From positions 18,848,501-18,912,500 of the forward strand of contig CM048553.1 in assembly GCA_026413225.1 (NCBI GenBank): a stretch of DNA of 64,000 nt, read 5' to 3'. Position numbers and translations under genes: made by a program. The notes under the pieces are model-generated. The model saw nothing but the letters and a program-made list of their open reading frames with translations. It was not told where the DNA came from and did not search any database. Positions within the stretch are counted from its first letter, which is position 1, and every line of letters begins with the position of its first letter. Below are positions 24,456-47,617 of this stretch, piece after piece. Source of the stretch: Otis tarda. Lineage: Eukaryota > Chordata > Aves > Otidiformes > Otididae.

Positions 24456-25127
24456 TTTTAATTTCCTTATTTCTGATGATGCTGAATCTCCGAAGTAAAA
24501 GTTCGGACATCAGTTTGCCTTCTCTAAAGTTACATTTTCATTTGAAGAGTATCACGTAGGGGAGTTGTTGCACTGTAGGGAATATTTTAGTTGCTCTGTC
24601 AGTAAAACTGCATTACTATCTGGGCAGTAACTTGAGTTTTAATTTGTCCTGTCTGACCATTTACTTATGCTGGAGATTTCTGTGTGCTTGCAAGACTGAT
24701 AAAGGAGAGGACAACTTCATCTTTATGGACTGTTTTTTCAGTTTTTGGTCAGCTAACTTGTGCACTTAGCAACTTTATATGTTTCTGTTTCTTTATTGCC
24801 CTTACATAAGACTGCACCTCTGTTTATAGCTGCACTTCCGGAGAAATTAAGTAAATATGACATTCTTTTTCGCAGAAGTTGTGCTTCTCATCTGTGCCAC
24901 TTCGTTGCACTTTTGAGTGTGTTCCTGGCAGCTCATACTTTCACCTGTTTTTTATGTGCACATGATGTCTTGTTTTTCACTTGCAGCTGAAGATTTGGGA
25001 GAAACTGTCTTATTTGCTGGTAGCCTGCAACATAATGCTTAATTATGAAGTTGTTTGTGGAAGTATGGAGGGGGAGATGGGAGGCAAAATAGTATGCAGT
25101 AATGAGCACTGGAAAAGCACTGGCAAA

Positions 25128-25820
25128 TAGAACGGAATGGTTCAGTTGGAGGGGACCTACAATGATCATCTAGTCCAGCTGTCTGACCGAAAGTTAAAGC
25201 ATGTTGTTAAGGGCATTACCCAAATGCCTCTTACACACTGACAAGCCCGGGGCACTGATCTGCTCTCTAGGAAGCCTGTTCCAGTCCTTGACCACCCTTT
25301 CGCTTAAGAAATGCTTCCTAATGTCCAATCTAAACCTCCCCTGGCACAGCTTTGAGCTATTCCCATGTGTCCTATCACTGCATGCCAGGGAGAAGAGATT
25401 CAGCACCTCTTTCTCCACTTCCCCTCCTCAGGGAGAGTAGAGAGCAATGAGATTACCCCTCAGCCTCCTGTCCTCCAAACTAGGCAAACCTGAAGTCCTT
25501 ATCCACTCCTTGTAGGATGTGCCTTCCAGCCCTTTCACCAGCTTTGTTGCCCTGCTCTGGATGTGTTCAGGGACCCTCACACCCTTCTTAAATTGTGGGG
25601 CCCAGAACTGCACAGAGTACTCAAGGTGAGGCTGCACCAACGCTCAGTACAGCAGGATAATCACCTCTTTTGACCGACTGTTTATGCTGTGTTTGATGCA
25701 CCCCGGGATGCGGTTTGCCCCCTTGGCTGCCAGGGCGCACTGCTGACTGCTACTGAGCCTTTTCTGATCCCTTTCTGCAGGGCGGCTCTCCAGCCACTCC
25801 TCTCCCAATTTGTAGGCTTG
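25128..25820 (-). mobile_element. CR1 3' region, minus strand, different subfamily
   Basis: Read on the minus strand, about 700 bp cover the end of ORF2 and the 3' UTR. The ORF2 part includes ANRIPGCIKHSINSRSKEV (near 25640-25730) and [15 protein letters not shown] (near 25590-25640), corresponding to the CR1 segment after the reverse transcriptase. The 3' part ends near ACCATTCCGTTCTA. The sequence differs clearly from the other CR1 copies in the window, so it belongs to another subfamily. Confidence 0.9.
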
Positions 25821-28507
25821 CCTGGCAAGGGTACAGTAAGGCTACATGTCTGACAGACTAGTAATGTGAGCTGCTTTACTGTGCTTTGCTGTATCACCTT
25901 GGGAGGAATTGCTGGCATGCTCCAAAAAATTACACATTTTGATATTAGAACGGAAAATTGTGAATCCGGTCTGACACTATGTGGTGCAGAGCTGGAGAAC
26001 TTAATGTAAAAGTTCCACTGTGGTAATGTACTCTAGATGGTGGACTTTGGAAGGAGGGAAGTTTAGGCTTGCATTTTGGACAGCATCTTGCTTTTGCTTG
26101 ATGATTGGGTGCAGACAGGACCCAGTGGACATTTAGGCACAATTAAACTGATGTGTAGTGACTGTTAAATTTTGAGACATAAGGTAAGTTATTAGATTAC
26201 CCATTTTAACTTGGAATTTATTTCTCTAATGATTGAGTGCACATTTACAAGATCTATTCCCCCTTAGTTGATTTGGACAAAGTATCTTTAGCTCCTGCTG
26301 TCAGAAAATATTGTTTAGCTTTGCTTGAGTTTCAGGCTTAGAATAGAAACATGCGCTTTGAGACTACATATTCAAGGATGTTAATTTCTATGTTTCTGAT
26401 GAAGAGAAGTTTTGGTTTGTATCCAAGTATGTAAAAGACCAAGGAGAAATGAAGAGTGTGTATTCATCTATGAAAGCTTGGGAGTCCTGGGTTTTCTTCT
26501 CATTTTTACTTGTATTTGGATAATACTGAGCTGTAAAAGGAACTTGCAAATGTAAACAACACTTCAAACCTTTTATCCTAATTTTTTACCCCTAAATTGA
26601 TCTTTAAGGTAGTGGTTCACCTTTTTAGGAAGAATGACTGTTCAATGCAGCCTTCTTCCACATGTAGGACAAAGAACCAAGTTTAATGACTAATCAGCTT
26701 TGTGAATTGGTCCATAACATAGCTGTGAAAACTTTAAGTGGGTGCCTGTAGTGTTGAAGAACCTCTCAGTGTAGCTGACCGGTCAGTCAAAAATCAGATG
26801 TTCAGGGAAGCCTTCAGTCTCCGGTCTTCATAAACTGGTACAGTTTTCCCTTCTAACTCAGAAGTGGGAAGTGTATTAAAGGTATTCTGTGTTGAATATT
26901 GAATGGGAGTAACCTTATCTGTTTGACCTCTTGCTTTGTGTGTTCAGGTGTGGACAAGGCATAAAGTAGCATTTGACTGCTAAGCAGTCTGGCAGTAGGT
27001 CACTGTCGTTTCTTGGTGAGCGTTTTGTGAAGGAAGCAGTGGTGGCTGCTTGGTGTTGGGTTGCAAGTACCAGATATTAACTGTTACAAATTAAATGTGC
27101 CATGGGAGCTCCATTATTTTTATTTTTCTTGTCACTTTTGGGGGATTATGTATCTTCAGTAAAAGATTAAGTGACAACACTGGGAAGGATGTTTGGTGGT
27201 CCAATGAAAGGCCATACTTTAACATACTCTCATAAGTGGCTGAAGTGCCACTTTGTTCATGGCATCTCAGTAAATTATTCTTGGAGCTTGTCTAAACTTG
27301 CTGAAATGTTACTGCCTCTTAAAGGACGAGACCCGTCATGTGTTCAGTGTCTATTTAAATCAGCAGATTAAAAATGACAAGTACTAGCTGGGCTCACAAA
27401 GAGCATTTTGTATATCTCGTAGCTGTGTCCTGCTAATCAAATTTTGAAGTATTCAGGGACTGAGCTGCCAGCTGGAGTTTCTTGATTTATAATTCATTTG
27501 CTTTGTATATAGTAGTTATCTGATTCTGTCAAATCAACTTTTTGATTATTCTCTACCAATCTGGAGTTACTTTGAGAAGGTCATTTAGAGCCATATGAGT
27601 AAGCCATTTTGTTCAACTGTTGTGTGGTAAAATGGCAGGACACCGAAAGTCTGCAGAATGAAGGCATTAGGCTAAAACTTACATTTGAAAAATGTGAATC
27701 AGAGTCAGAGGGAAGTCTAGTTTCGTGCAGTTTATTAAAATTCTTCAAATAATGAGCTTTTCCCATATGGAAACTGAACCAAAAATGGAGTTGGGGAAAA
27801 CCTTATTTATAGTCAGTAAATAATGCTGTGGCTTAGTAAACATGGCCAGGTGGGACATTTAAAGCTGTGGCAAAAATAATTCCAAAAGCGGTGCCATTTG
27901 TGCCTAAGTCAAAGGTTAGTCATTGAAGAAGTGATTAGAACTTCATATTTCATTTTCAAGGAGTCTTTCTTTTATCAACAGTGCCAGTTTTAAGCAATCC
28001 CTTTATTCTGTCCTGCTGTTCCTGATTTTATACAACTGTTCCTGCAGTTTATACAACCCTCTCCACTGTGCCAAGGTTTCCTGCTAGGCTGGAACTCAGA
28101 CCCAGCTTATTTTCAATTGGTGTCAGTTCCCCAGGCTGGCTCATCATGTGGGGTGGTGTTTCCCCAGTTGTGAGCGTGGTACAGGGGTAGTACAGGGGTG
28201 TTTTGAGGTTCTGCCACTGGTTCTGTGAGCACTCGTGTTTTGCACCGTGTGAAGACAGAGATGCTAGGAGAGACCGATAACTCTGTAGAACAGATTATTT
28301 TCAGTCTGCCAGAAGACTGCACTGAACTTAAAGGTTGAAATTTTATTTCTAGGTGGTTTTTTTTTGTTTGGATTTTTTAGTTTTCTTTAGCTACCTGGTA
28401 TTACACTAGTGAAGCTGTGTAGAAGCTGTAAAATGGCTTATTCCAGCTACGCACAGATGTAGCTCAGGACAGCATCACTGTATTTTAGCCTGCAGTGTAA
28501 CTGAAGG

Positions 28508-28712
28508 TTTTGTGTTGTGGTTTTGTTTGTATGTGGGTTTTTTGGTTGTGTGTGGTTGGTTTGTGGTTGTGGGGTTTTTTTTTTTTTTGGGTTTTGGGTG
28601 GGGTTTTTTGTTGGGTTTTGTTTTTGCTTTTTTGTTTGTTTGTTTTGTTGGTGTGGTTTTTTGTTGTGGCTTTTTTTTGGTGGTTTTTTTTTTTGTTTGG
28701 TTTTTTTTTTTA
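28508..28712 (+). repeat. G/T-rich low-complexity tract
   Basis: About 200 bp consist almost only of G and T on the + strand, with T-runs and G-runs. Within it 28589-28615 reads GGG-TTTT-GGG-T-GGGG-nine bases-GGG, which fits a G-quadruplex pattern and would also be present in the pre-mRNA. Long + frames across it are low-complexity Phe/Val/Gly/Cys text and not genes. Confidence 0.9.
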
Positions 28713-29459
28713 CTGTTCCCTTTGCCGCGATATTCAGAAGCAGTAGCTACTTCAGCTAATTAATTGCTTAGATTTGGTGGCACGGAGGTAAAAGCTGGAA
28801 GCATAGAAATTAAGTGCATACTGAGAATGCAAGAAGGTACAGGTGTTAACCTACAGTTGTTAGAAACTTTAAGTTCTACACTAATTTATAGATGGATATG
28901 TACAGCAGGTGAAGACATTGTAATTTACTTTGAATTATACATTGCTTTTTGAATTTTGATAATTCTTCAAGAAAACTTTAGACTTCATCTTGGAGCACCT
29001 GAAAAACATTGTTAGAAAATCAGTGTTAACAATTCTGTGAGGACTATAAATAATGGTTTTTTCCTTCTAAGGAAATATTTTTTTTTTTTCAGTCTGTACT
29101 ACTAATTCTTACAATTTGTCTGGCTTTATATCGTGTGTCAGATAGCAATTTAGAAGAGGAAGGGATAATTCTTACTGAATAGTGTAGACATCAGCATGAG
29201 GATGATGTAGCAATGAGATGATGACATGAACCTGAAAAATACTGCTTACTGGGACATATTCACAAGTTTAAATTTGAGATACATCTCTGTTCCCATCCCC
29301 CACCCCTTTTTTCCCCAGACACCTAAAAGATCTTTAGTGTAGCCAAACGAAATGCTGTCTTTAGGACTCCTAGTCTCTTCCTTCCCTCACCCCAAATTAA
29401 ACCTGAGTATTTAATGTAATTATGAACATGGCAGGATTACGTTTTAAAGTAATTATTAA

Positions 29460-39213
<9,754 letters not shown>

Positions 39214-39268
39214 TGACAGCATATTGGAACTTAGTGTTATGCCAAAAGATGAGGACATCCTTCAATTG
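39214..39268 (+). CDS. ARHGAP21: ARHGAP21 coding exon (end of PDZ domain)
   Basis: This exon has 55 nt, phase 2 in and 0 out. The acceptor is TTTGTTTCAG and the donor GTATGT. It encodes the last PDZ strand, SDSILELSVMPKDEDILQL, against DTTLELSVMPKDEDILQV in human. It closes the PDZ domain that began in the exon at 8854. The domain is therefore spread over five exons and about 30 kb. Confidence 0.96.
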
Positions 39269-42200
39269 GTATGTTTATGAAGCTTAAATTCAGACAGTAT
39301 GTGGACTAAAGAAAAATATCTTGCTGTTGGTTATGAAGTCTTTAAACTGTGCTACCAGGAATTAATTAAAGAGTTAAATGCATTTATCTCTGTCACTCCT
39401 TAGATACCTTCCTGTTTGCTTACCAACCCTGAAATATCAGAGGAATCCAAATATAGGGGAGAATACCTTTTTCACGGGGTATTTCTAGCCTCTTAAAACA
39501 ATCCTTAGAATAGGGTTTATATTTTATTATATTTTGAATTAGTTTCCTTGTGTTAGAATTTATGAACTGGACTGCTTTCTTTACTTAGGTTGTCTTAATT
39601 GTAAAGAAGTTGGGAGTCATTACCAAATTTGAATTTAAAAGAACAGCGTATGGTGTTTTAAAGTACTTTTTGTTAATAATTCACCATTTCTCAGTGGATT
39701 TCCAGGAAAGAAGCAAGGTGATGAATCTGCTGAAGGTTATTAGCAAATTCTTTAATGGTAACTACTCTAAATATTTTGTTACACTGCTGCCTGTATGTTC
39801 TCAATTTGAACTGAGGTTCTGCATATATAGTCAGATAGTTCATCTCCCTTTAGTGTCTCTAAGTCCAAAAGAGCTGTGAATAAAATGTGATGTGTAAGTG
39901 CATATTGTGAAGAATTAGAAGAACTTCTAATATATTAATATGCTCTAGTTTTATTTTTAATTGGAAGGAGAGGATGACTTTCTGGTTAGTAGTTGGAAAA
40001 CTGTCTTTTCTAATCCACACATGAATAGTAAGACTTGACTTTAACAGTTAAGAAAAACCAGTGGGTTTCAGTAGCTGTGTTCTGGTATTAAAGGACAAAG
40101 TAATGGGTAAAGAAAAAAAACCAAGCAACTCTGTTCGAAGCTGAAGGTGAAGATAGAGGCTAGTATAGGAACTCAGCTCGTTAGGCCAGCGATACAAGTG
40201 ATATTTTGAGAAGCTTTGATAAAGAAATTTTTCAGTAATCCAGTGTAGAAAATGTTGGGGAAAGGGAGTGAGTTTTGATTCATGGATAAGTGGGAGGGAA
40301 ATCTAGGGTGGGTTGGTTGGTTGGTTTGTTTTTAATTGGAACTGTGACTATGTAGAAATGCAGGAATAGTTCCAACTTATCTGAATGGCCATATGCATTT
40401 AATGCAGTCTTGTAACCATAACAATCTAAGGATCTAGGGAAGGCAGGATGTGTGTATTTAAACTTAAGCCTTTGTATTTGGCTGGGTGAGAAGCTGCTAG
40501 GCACATCTTCACTCTACTGTTGAAACACAGAGTGCAAGCTTCAGGTGAAGTATAGATGAAAAACAGTTGACTGGAATTTAACTTGTTATATCAATGAATG
40601 AGATAACAAGGGCAGAGGAAGAAAGACAGACTAGTGTTGCCTTTAGGCTAGAGAAAGATATTAGTAAAAAGAAAATAAGGTCATTCTCCTGGAGGAGATT
40701 AAGGGGTAAAGGAAAGAGGAAAAAAATCTGCCTGTGAGAGTTGTAGAAAAAAAACTTGAGATATGTGTGGGAATAATTTCCACATATCATTTAACAAAAA
40801 ACTTTCTTTTGAGTTGAAAGATGTGGTGGAGTTGTGAATTTTGTATTCCGAGCTGTATTTTTGAAGATAGAAAAAGGATTAAGAGGATTGAGAGGTGGAG
40901 TTGTCATTTTAAAAAAAAAAAAAAGCTTTGCATTGTGTCTGTAGCTTGTGTGAGTTTTGCGACTGTGTTGGGTTAGTACGTGGCTGTGGTACAACATGAA
41001 GGAATTTATGCTCTGGTTCGCTGTGATGCATTTGTTTGGGTAAAAGTGGGCTTGTCTTGAGAACTCTGTTCCACATAGCATCTGCCAGAGGAAAGCCATG
41101 AAGAGACAGATGTTTTCTGTAGGCAGCAAGACTGAGCATTTGTTCATGCAGTTCTATTATGGTCTGTATTTTAGTATATTTGTTTTCAGGTGTTAGTCTC
41201 TGGTAGAGTTGCAACATGTGAGATAGAGATGATAAAAATGAATTGCATCATACAACAGAAGTTGTCAGTTACAGCCTGTAGGTTTCTCCCTGTTAGACCA
41301 CCATAGAGGAAGAAAAATCTTATTACTTCTAAAATAATAATCAGCAGTCTTTTGAGACACAGTGCAGCACTGTAACTTCAGTCAAATGAAAAATCTATGC
41401 AATTTCTCTGAAGATGGTGATTATTAATATTCAGCCTTTAGATGTTAGGGTCTCCTGCTCTCATGAGAAGGTTTGGTGGAGAACTTTACTGTACTCAAAG
41501 CTGAACACTCATGTTTAAAGTATTTTCAGAGTAACAACGTAGAATCTTATTCCTTTCACTCCCTGTGAAAAGATAGTAACTTTTTGTTTTCAACTGAGAA
41601 ACTGCATATTGTTTGTTTTGTTTTTCTATTTTTGTATTTGTGATTAGTGGTGTATTAGCTTTTGTGAAAGTGTTGTGTCTAAATAAAATATAAATCTCGT
41701 AGCAAAATCTTACTCCTGAATGAAGTACAGTTCATGTAAGTAAGTGATAGCAATAACATCTGTAGTAGTAGTGTCAGTACAAGTGCAAAGTGAACAATAA
41801 CGGGTATGGTACAGTATCCTTATTAATAGAGGAAAAACATAACACTTTAGTCACTGAAGTTGTGTCATGTAAGTTGTTACAGTATGTTAAAGAATTTAGT
41901 TGTTTTCTTTGACACATGTCAAATATCACTGTAAATATCTTCAGATGGTATCACTCATTGTAATCTGTTGATGTTAAACACTAATATGCTGTAAAAAATA
42001 GTAAAACTCAAAAGCACTACTGGATATTGTAGGAGCTAATGAAAGGTTTATCTAGTGTAATGAGCATGAAATAGTTGTGTTATATTCAGGAATGATACTG
42101 GTTGTGGTAAGTTTTATAGTACTCGGTATACTGTCTACTTCATGTGATGATGACTGCTGGATTAACTGCATAAAGAATGCAGTTGCTTGTTTCTGTCCTT

Positions 42201-45200
42201 AGATTGCTATTTATATAAACCTTGAGTTTAGTCTTCAGACTATATGTCTGTGAAGCTCTTGGTACATTGAATTTCCTGAAACAGGGTTTTAAATCCATTC
42301 ATCAAAAGTAACAATGAAGTGGTCCAATCCAGAGGTCATTGCTCTCTCTGGCATGTGCAGACTTCTTACTGAAAAGGGAATTCCATGTGAAATCCTGCCA
42401 TTAATGCAGTCAGTGTCAGCCATGTTCGTTCACTGGCGTGATCTTGGAATTGTCACTTCGGGGAAGGGGGAAAGGATATTTAAAACATCTCTATCCATGA
42501 CAAAGCATTGAACTCTTGGCAGCTATGAATGTGTTGGGGTTCTTCATACTCCTCCTCAAATCTGAGATTAGTTTACTTAAAATAGTATCTCTTGATAATT
42601 TTTAAACGTTTGTAGGTGTATAACCATTTTGAGAGCATGAGGAGGATGGTGGCTATTATTATTATACTTAGTGTTTCAAATTTGATGTATCTATATGCAA
42701 TTTCTGTAGCATTCTCAACCTCTTTTGACAGAATTTTGGCATCTTGTGGATGTTAGTACCACAGACTTCATACGAATGGGAAGACACATTTAGGTCGACT
42801 ACAAATAGTTCCTTTTCTCAAGTGTATTTAATGGAATTGTTGCTGTTTTGTAGCTGCTGGATAACAAATTTAATACTAAAAAGTTGTTCAAATTGTGACA
42901 CTTCTCAGTTGTTCAAAAGCTTTTTGTGCTACACAGAAAATAATGTAAAGGTGCTCCCTAGAGAGAGAAAGTTGAAATTGCTATGCCCGCTTACAGATCA
43001 GCCAGCAGACTTTGTAATGTTTAGCATGTGTGTGTTAGGGTGTCCTTAGTATGCAGGATTTTTGAATGACGTTTTTGAGGTATGTTCATGTTGGAATTTG
43101 CTTGTTTGCTAATCATTCCTTATGTATGTCAAGAATACAGCTTACAAGTCACTGAATTTTTTAAGTATCATGCACTTGAAAGTATCACTCTTTTTAAAAA
43201 TGTATCTTAAATATTATCTACATTGGAGCTGTTCATTTGGAAGGTTTTCATATGTAGCATATTAATATTTCTATATAGAGTTTATTATATGTAATTATAT
43301 GTAGATATTAATTAGTAAATATCTACATCTACTATGTGTATATAAACACACACACGCTATAGGTAAGTTACCCTGATTATCCATCTTTCATTTTCTGGCA
43401 CTTCCCTCACTACCCACTCAAACGTTCATCTTCCCTAACTTTTATCCTATCTCCAACAGTTTCATTTTGAATACATTTTAAAAAATCATTTCCTCATAGG
43501 AATTGCCCCAGAAGGTAGCAGGTTACCTCTAGTCTTAGGTGTCATCACCATTAAATTTTAGTAGTCTACAAATCTGTTGAAACATACCTTGGCATTCCAG
43601 AAAGATCTTTGTAACTTCGTTTGCAAAAAGATTTTCTTGGACATTCTGTAAATAATGGTAAATGTGGAAATAAGAGGGCTGTTTACTACTATATGTTTTG
43701 GATGTGGTTAGTTCCCTCTTGCGTATCTTTTGATTTACATCTTTCCTTAAAGTTACAGACCATCAAACCTGTGCATTGATAACTGAAAGTTGACCACATT
43801 TGAACAGAAATGTTTCTCTTGTCACAAAAAATCCTAGATGGGAATGACCAGGAAAGTGAGTGGAAGTCAATTGGAGCATATATTTTATTTTTTTCCTCTT
43901 TCTAGTCAGTAGATATGGAAGCTTTCAGTCTGTTGGGAGACCTGGGCAGAAAAGGAGAGTTTGCTGTTTCGTCATTTCTGACACATTTTTTGTGGAATTT
44001 GACAGCTTTCGAGGCCTTTTAGTTCCCTGAAATTGCCAGTGATGCACCTGTATGAAAAAAAAAAGAAAAAAAGAAAAGTAACTCACATAAGAAGTTATTC
44101 TAGAGTTTTACATGCCTGAGTAACCTCATGCCTCTGACTGCGTCTTTCCACAGTCAGCTTCAACAATACTGGTTTTTTTTGTTTTGGTTTGGTTTTTTTT
44201 TTTCCTGAGACCATCCAGTTGCATCAGACCTAGTGGAGCAACATGGCTGTTTCATTGGCAAACTGTGAAATATTTTCATTTGTTTTATTAAATAGAGATG
44301 TTTTCATAAGCAGCTGCATTTAGTCCAGAGTCTTAGAGCATTTGTTTACTTTCAGATTTTGTACTGACGCGGTTACTAATGTGCACAGAGGTTAATATTA
44401 AAGCTCTGGCAGCAAGTAGAAGGGAAGGAGGGGTGTGGTGTGAAGATGTAGTGACCTAGAAGAGGAGACTTAAACCTTGTTATCTAACGTCGCGTATGTT
44501 AGAAAACACCATTTGCATCAACTCTCCTCACCTTGATTTAGACTAATATTTACAAGAAAGTGTCTTACACAGCTTGTGTTTGGAAATCAAATTTCTAGGG
44601 CTTAAGACATTAAAATGTGTATACTAGAATTTCACTGCAGTTCAGAGGAAAGGATGTGTGAGTTTTTTCAAATAAGGTTATCTGACTGTAGTGTTTGCTG
44701 GTTGCCTCAGAGTAAAACGAAACCGCTTCAGCTGTATTACTAGCATTCTTGACAGAGCAAATTATAACTGGAAAATGCTTCCTTTAAGACAGCTGAAAAC
44801 CTATTTTGATGTGCAGTTCCTGTACTCGTGCTAAATGTGAGAATAAGTCAGGACTGGGGAAGAGAAGAATTTAGTAGTGAAGAAACGTAATTTGAAGCCA
44901 AACAGGTTGGAGAAGGAAGGAATAATGCCTCAAGCTTAGTCCTGTAAGGTGCTGGGCACATCAACTTCTGCTTCATCACAACGCTTATCTCCAGTTTTGC
45001 GAGTAGTTCAGTTGAAATCGGTGATGTTGTTCATCCTTTAGTGAAGTGTAGTGAAGCATACTCATCCTCAGTGAAGCATATGCCCACGTGCGTTTATGGA
45101 TTTGGACTACGGGGTGTAGGGCATGGTTGACTCAAGCTCTTGATAGTACAGGATTTCGCCATGATTCTTACTTAGAGGAATCCTTGTCTGTCGGTTCACG

Positions 45201-47587
45201 TTATTCTAACACCGAGTGGCATAAAATCAAGTGGGGAAAAAATGTGAGCAAAACCATTCAGCTGAATTTGAGGGTTAATAAAATATCTCATAGAATGCTT
45301 TATTTGCTTAAAATTTATTTTGCCTGTCATATGGCATGAGTGTATTGCCTTACCAGTTAAACCCTTAATGTGCTAATGGTTATACAAGTTCACAGTAAGA
45401 AATTAATTCTTTGTTGTAGGAGTTTGCAAACTTCGTGCAAAGAAAACCAGATTGCAAGGTAGGGAAGAAATTGTACCCAGTAACTGGAAACATGCTGAGT
45501 TCTTACAGAAAGCGCAGCAGTTTTCTTCTAGTAACTGTTGCAGAGCTGTTATCCATCAAAGCTGTTAATGTCACTCTAAATTGGTGTATTTGTATAGTAA
45601 GCTTTCCATAACTGCCATTGTTTTGAGGAGGTGGGAAACAGGTTGTAAAACATCAAGACTTTTTTTTTTTTTTTTTTTTTTTGATCCTGTTAGAATTTCT
45701 GAATAACTGCTGAGTAGTCAGCTCCTGTAGGAATTCAAGTGGCTTTGGCTGGTGACTGAACTAGAAACATCACTGATCTAGATATGTTAAAAAAAAAAAT
45801 CTTTCTTTGATTTAGGGGGCTTTTTATTTTTAAGGCTTTTTAAAGACTTAATTTTAAGACATACACTCAAAAAAAAAATTAGGGTGTCTCTTAGAGGCAG
45901 TCACTTAGAGGTTAGCATAGTATGTCCACGTACTGTATTGTTTGAGGAACTAAAGGGAGAGGAGAGTAATACTCAAAATGTTTCATATATAGTTGCAAAA
46001 TACGTTAGGTATCAATAATAAGTGTATTGGAGTACTTCACATTTTTTAATCTGTAAACCTCTTCTGAAAATTTAACCATCACCTTCTGGTTAAAGCAATT
46101 AAAATATTTCATAGTAAAAAGGCTGATAATGCAACAGTCAGCAAGTCATTATTCAGAGTGGCTCTGTGCATTTCTCTGTAAGTTTCCGTGTTTCTTGGTA
46201 GGCCCTTAGTCAGAATTGTGAAACAAAGGTATTCAGTATTCCTTTGTGCAAGTGTCGCAGCCTGTATTTATAAACTACTTCTTTCTTGGAAGAAAGTTCA
46301 ACTTTGTTTCAGTGATTTCTTGGGAAAGTGAGTGGAATGAAATGAGCTTGAAAGGAGAACTACACTTTCCCTCATCAAACCCTTATTTTTTTTTAATTTT
46401 TTTTTTTTCTTCCCCCAGTAGCTGTCATACTGAAAACTGGCAGTCTGACCAGATGTACCTTTACTGGGGGAGGAGGGGAGAAAGCCTAAATGAGCTCATT
46501 TTTGGACTCTGTGAGAATGCAGTCTTTTGAAGATGTTGTTTTAATATCTGTGATAATTTTCGTCAAGAGCCGAGAACTGATTTTTATACTCACTTGTACT
46601 CTTCAGCTATGATCAGATCACACACCAGTTTTGGAATTCGGCCTCTCTGCTGTCAAAGTCATTGTTTCTCATGGGCATGTTTTACAAAAATATAAATGCA
46701 GTCTGTTTTATATTGGTGTAAGATGTGTGTATCCTAGGTTTCAAATGTTTTATCAGTTGTATAAATTAATAATTGTTTTCTGATTGGGGGGGTGATTGTT
46801 GTGGTTTTTTTTTTTGTCTTGCATGTCAGTAGTCTCTAGCTGTGGCTGTTTTCTGGGTCTTCAACATCTTTTCCAATTTTCTTCCCCCTCCACCCGCCCC
46901 CCCTCCCCATTCTTACAGCCTATCAAGATCTTCAATGGCCTTTTATTTAAAAATTTTGCTATATGTCTCTCTGTATGTTCCTTCCCTCCACTGTGCCAGT
47001 GGAAACCTGGCTTGATTTTTACTATGAGTGGAGGGAAGAAAAACCCAAATCACATGAGTAGACTGTTTCTGCAGCATCATTCCCCTAATTTCAGAGGTAC
47101 AGCATGAAAGCAGCTGCAGTCAGCTGACAGCTTGTGGTCATGTTCAGATATATGTGGGGAAGGGGCGTGCTGTTTCAAATGCATAATAAAGCCGTTGTTT
47201 CGTCACCAGGAAGCAGGGATGGTAGCAGCCCAGGGGAAATGAGAGACGGTAATGTTGCTGTAGTGGAAGGGAAGTCTTGTTGCACAGAGCCAGAGCTCTC
47301 TGCAGGCAGCTGTGGGGATGCACCAAGGCAAAATGGCACAGATGTATTTTGCTTTCTGTAAGGGTAGAGGATAAATGCGAGGAGCAGATAAAAGCCTGAG
47401 ATGGACGTGCTCACAAGGAGGGTGAAGTTATTTTTTATGCTCTACTGCCCTTTACCTCTGTTGGTACCTTCCAGTGAAATCAGTGTAGTTGTATTTTTAG
47501 CTTGCTGTATCCAACATCAATATGACAACATAATTCTGTCTTTACATCTGTAAGCAGCTTTTACTATGTTTTCCTGTTTTCTGCCAG
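39269..47587 (+). other. ARHGAP21: ARHGAP21 intron before the 30-nt exon
   Basis: This 8.3-kb intron contains a T23 run at 45660-45682, A- and T-runs near 40911-40924, 44051-44078 and 46387-46410, and a GC-richer stretch at about 47090-47370 just upstream of the 30-nt exon. I recognise no mobile element. Confidence 0.85.
45660..45682 (+). repeat. T23 homopolymer
   Basis: Uninterrupted run of 23 T in the intron before the 30-nt exon. No LINE or SINE body adjoins it, so I read it as a simple microsatellite. Confidence 0.9.
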
Positions 47588-47617
47588 CTGCAGTTTACAA
47601 AGGATGGCACAGCACTG
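47588..47617 (+). CDS. ARHGAP21: ARHGAP21 30-nt exon (LQFTKDGTAL)
   Basis: This ten-codon exon has phase 0 at both ends, so including or skipping it never disturbs the frame. The acceptor is TTTTCTGCCAG and the donor GTAAGA. It encodes LQFTKDGTAL, matching LQFTKDVTAL in human between the PDZ domain and the segment [16 protein letters not shown]. The UGC just before the acceptor AG resembles the context of neuronal microexons controlled by SRRM4; that regulation is inference only. Confidence 0.94.

Noticed and set aside
28510-28763. Three overlapping + frames of about 80 codons
   Set aside because: They are translations of the G/T-rich tract (almost only Phe, Val, Gly, Cys, Leu, Trp) and have no coding signal.
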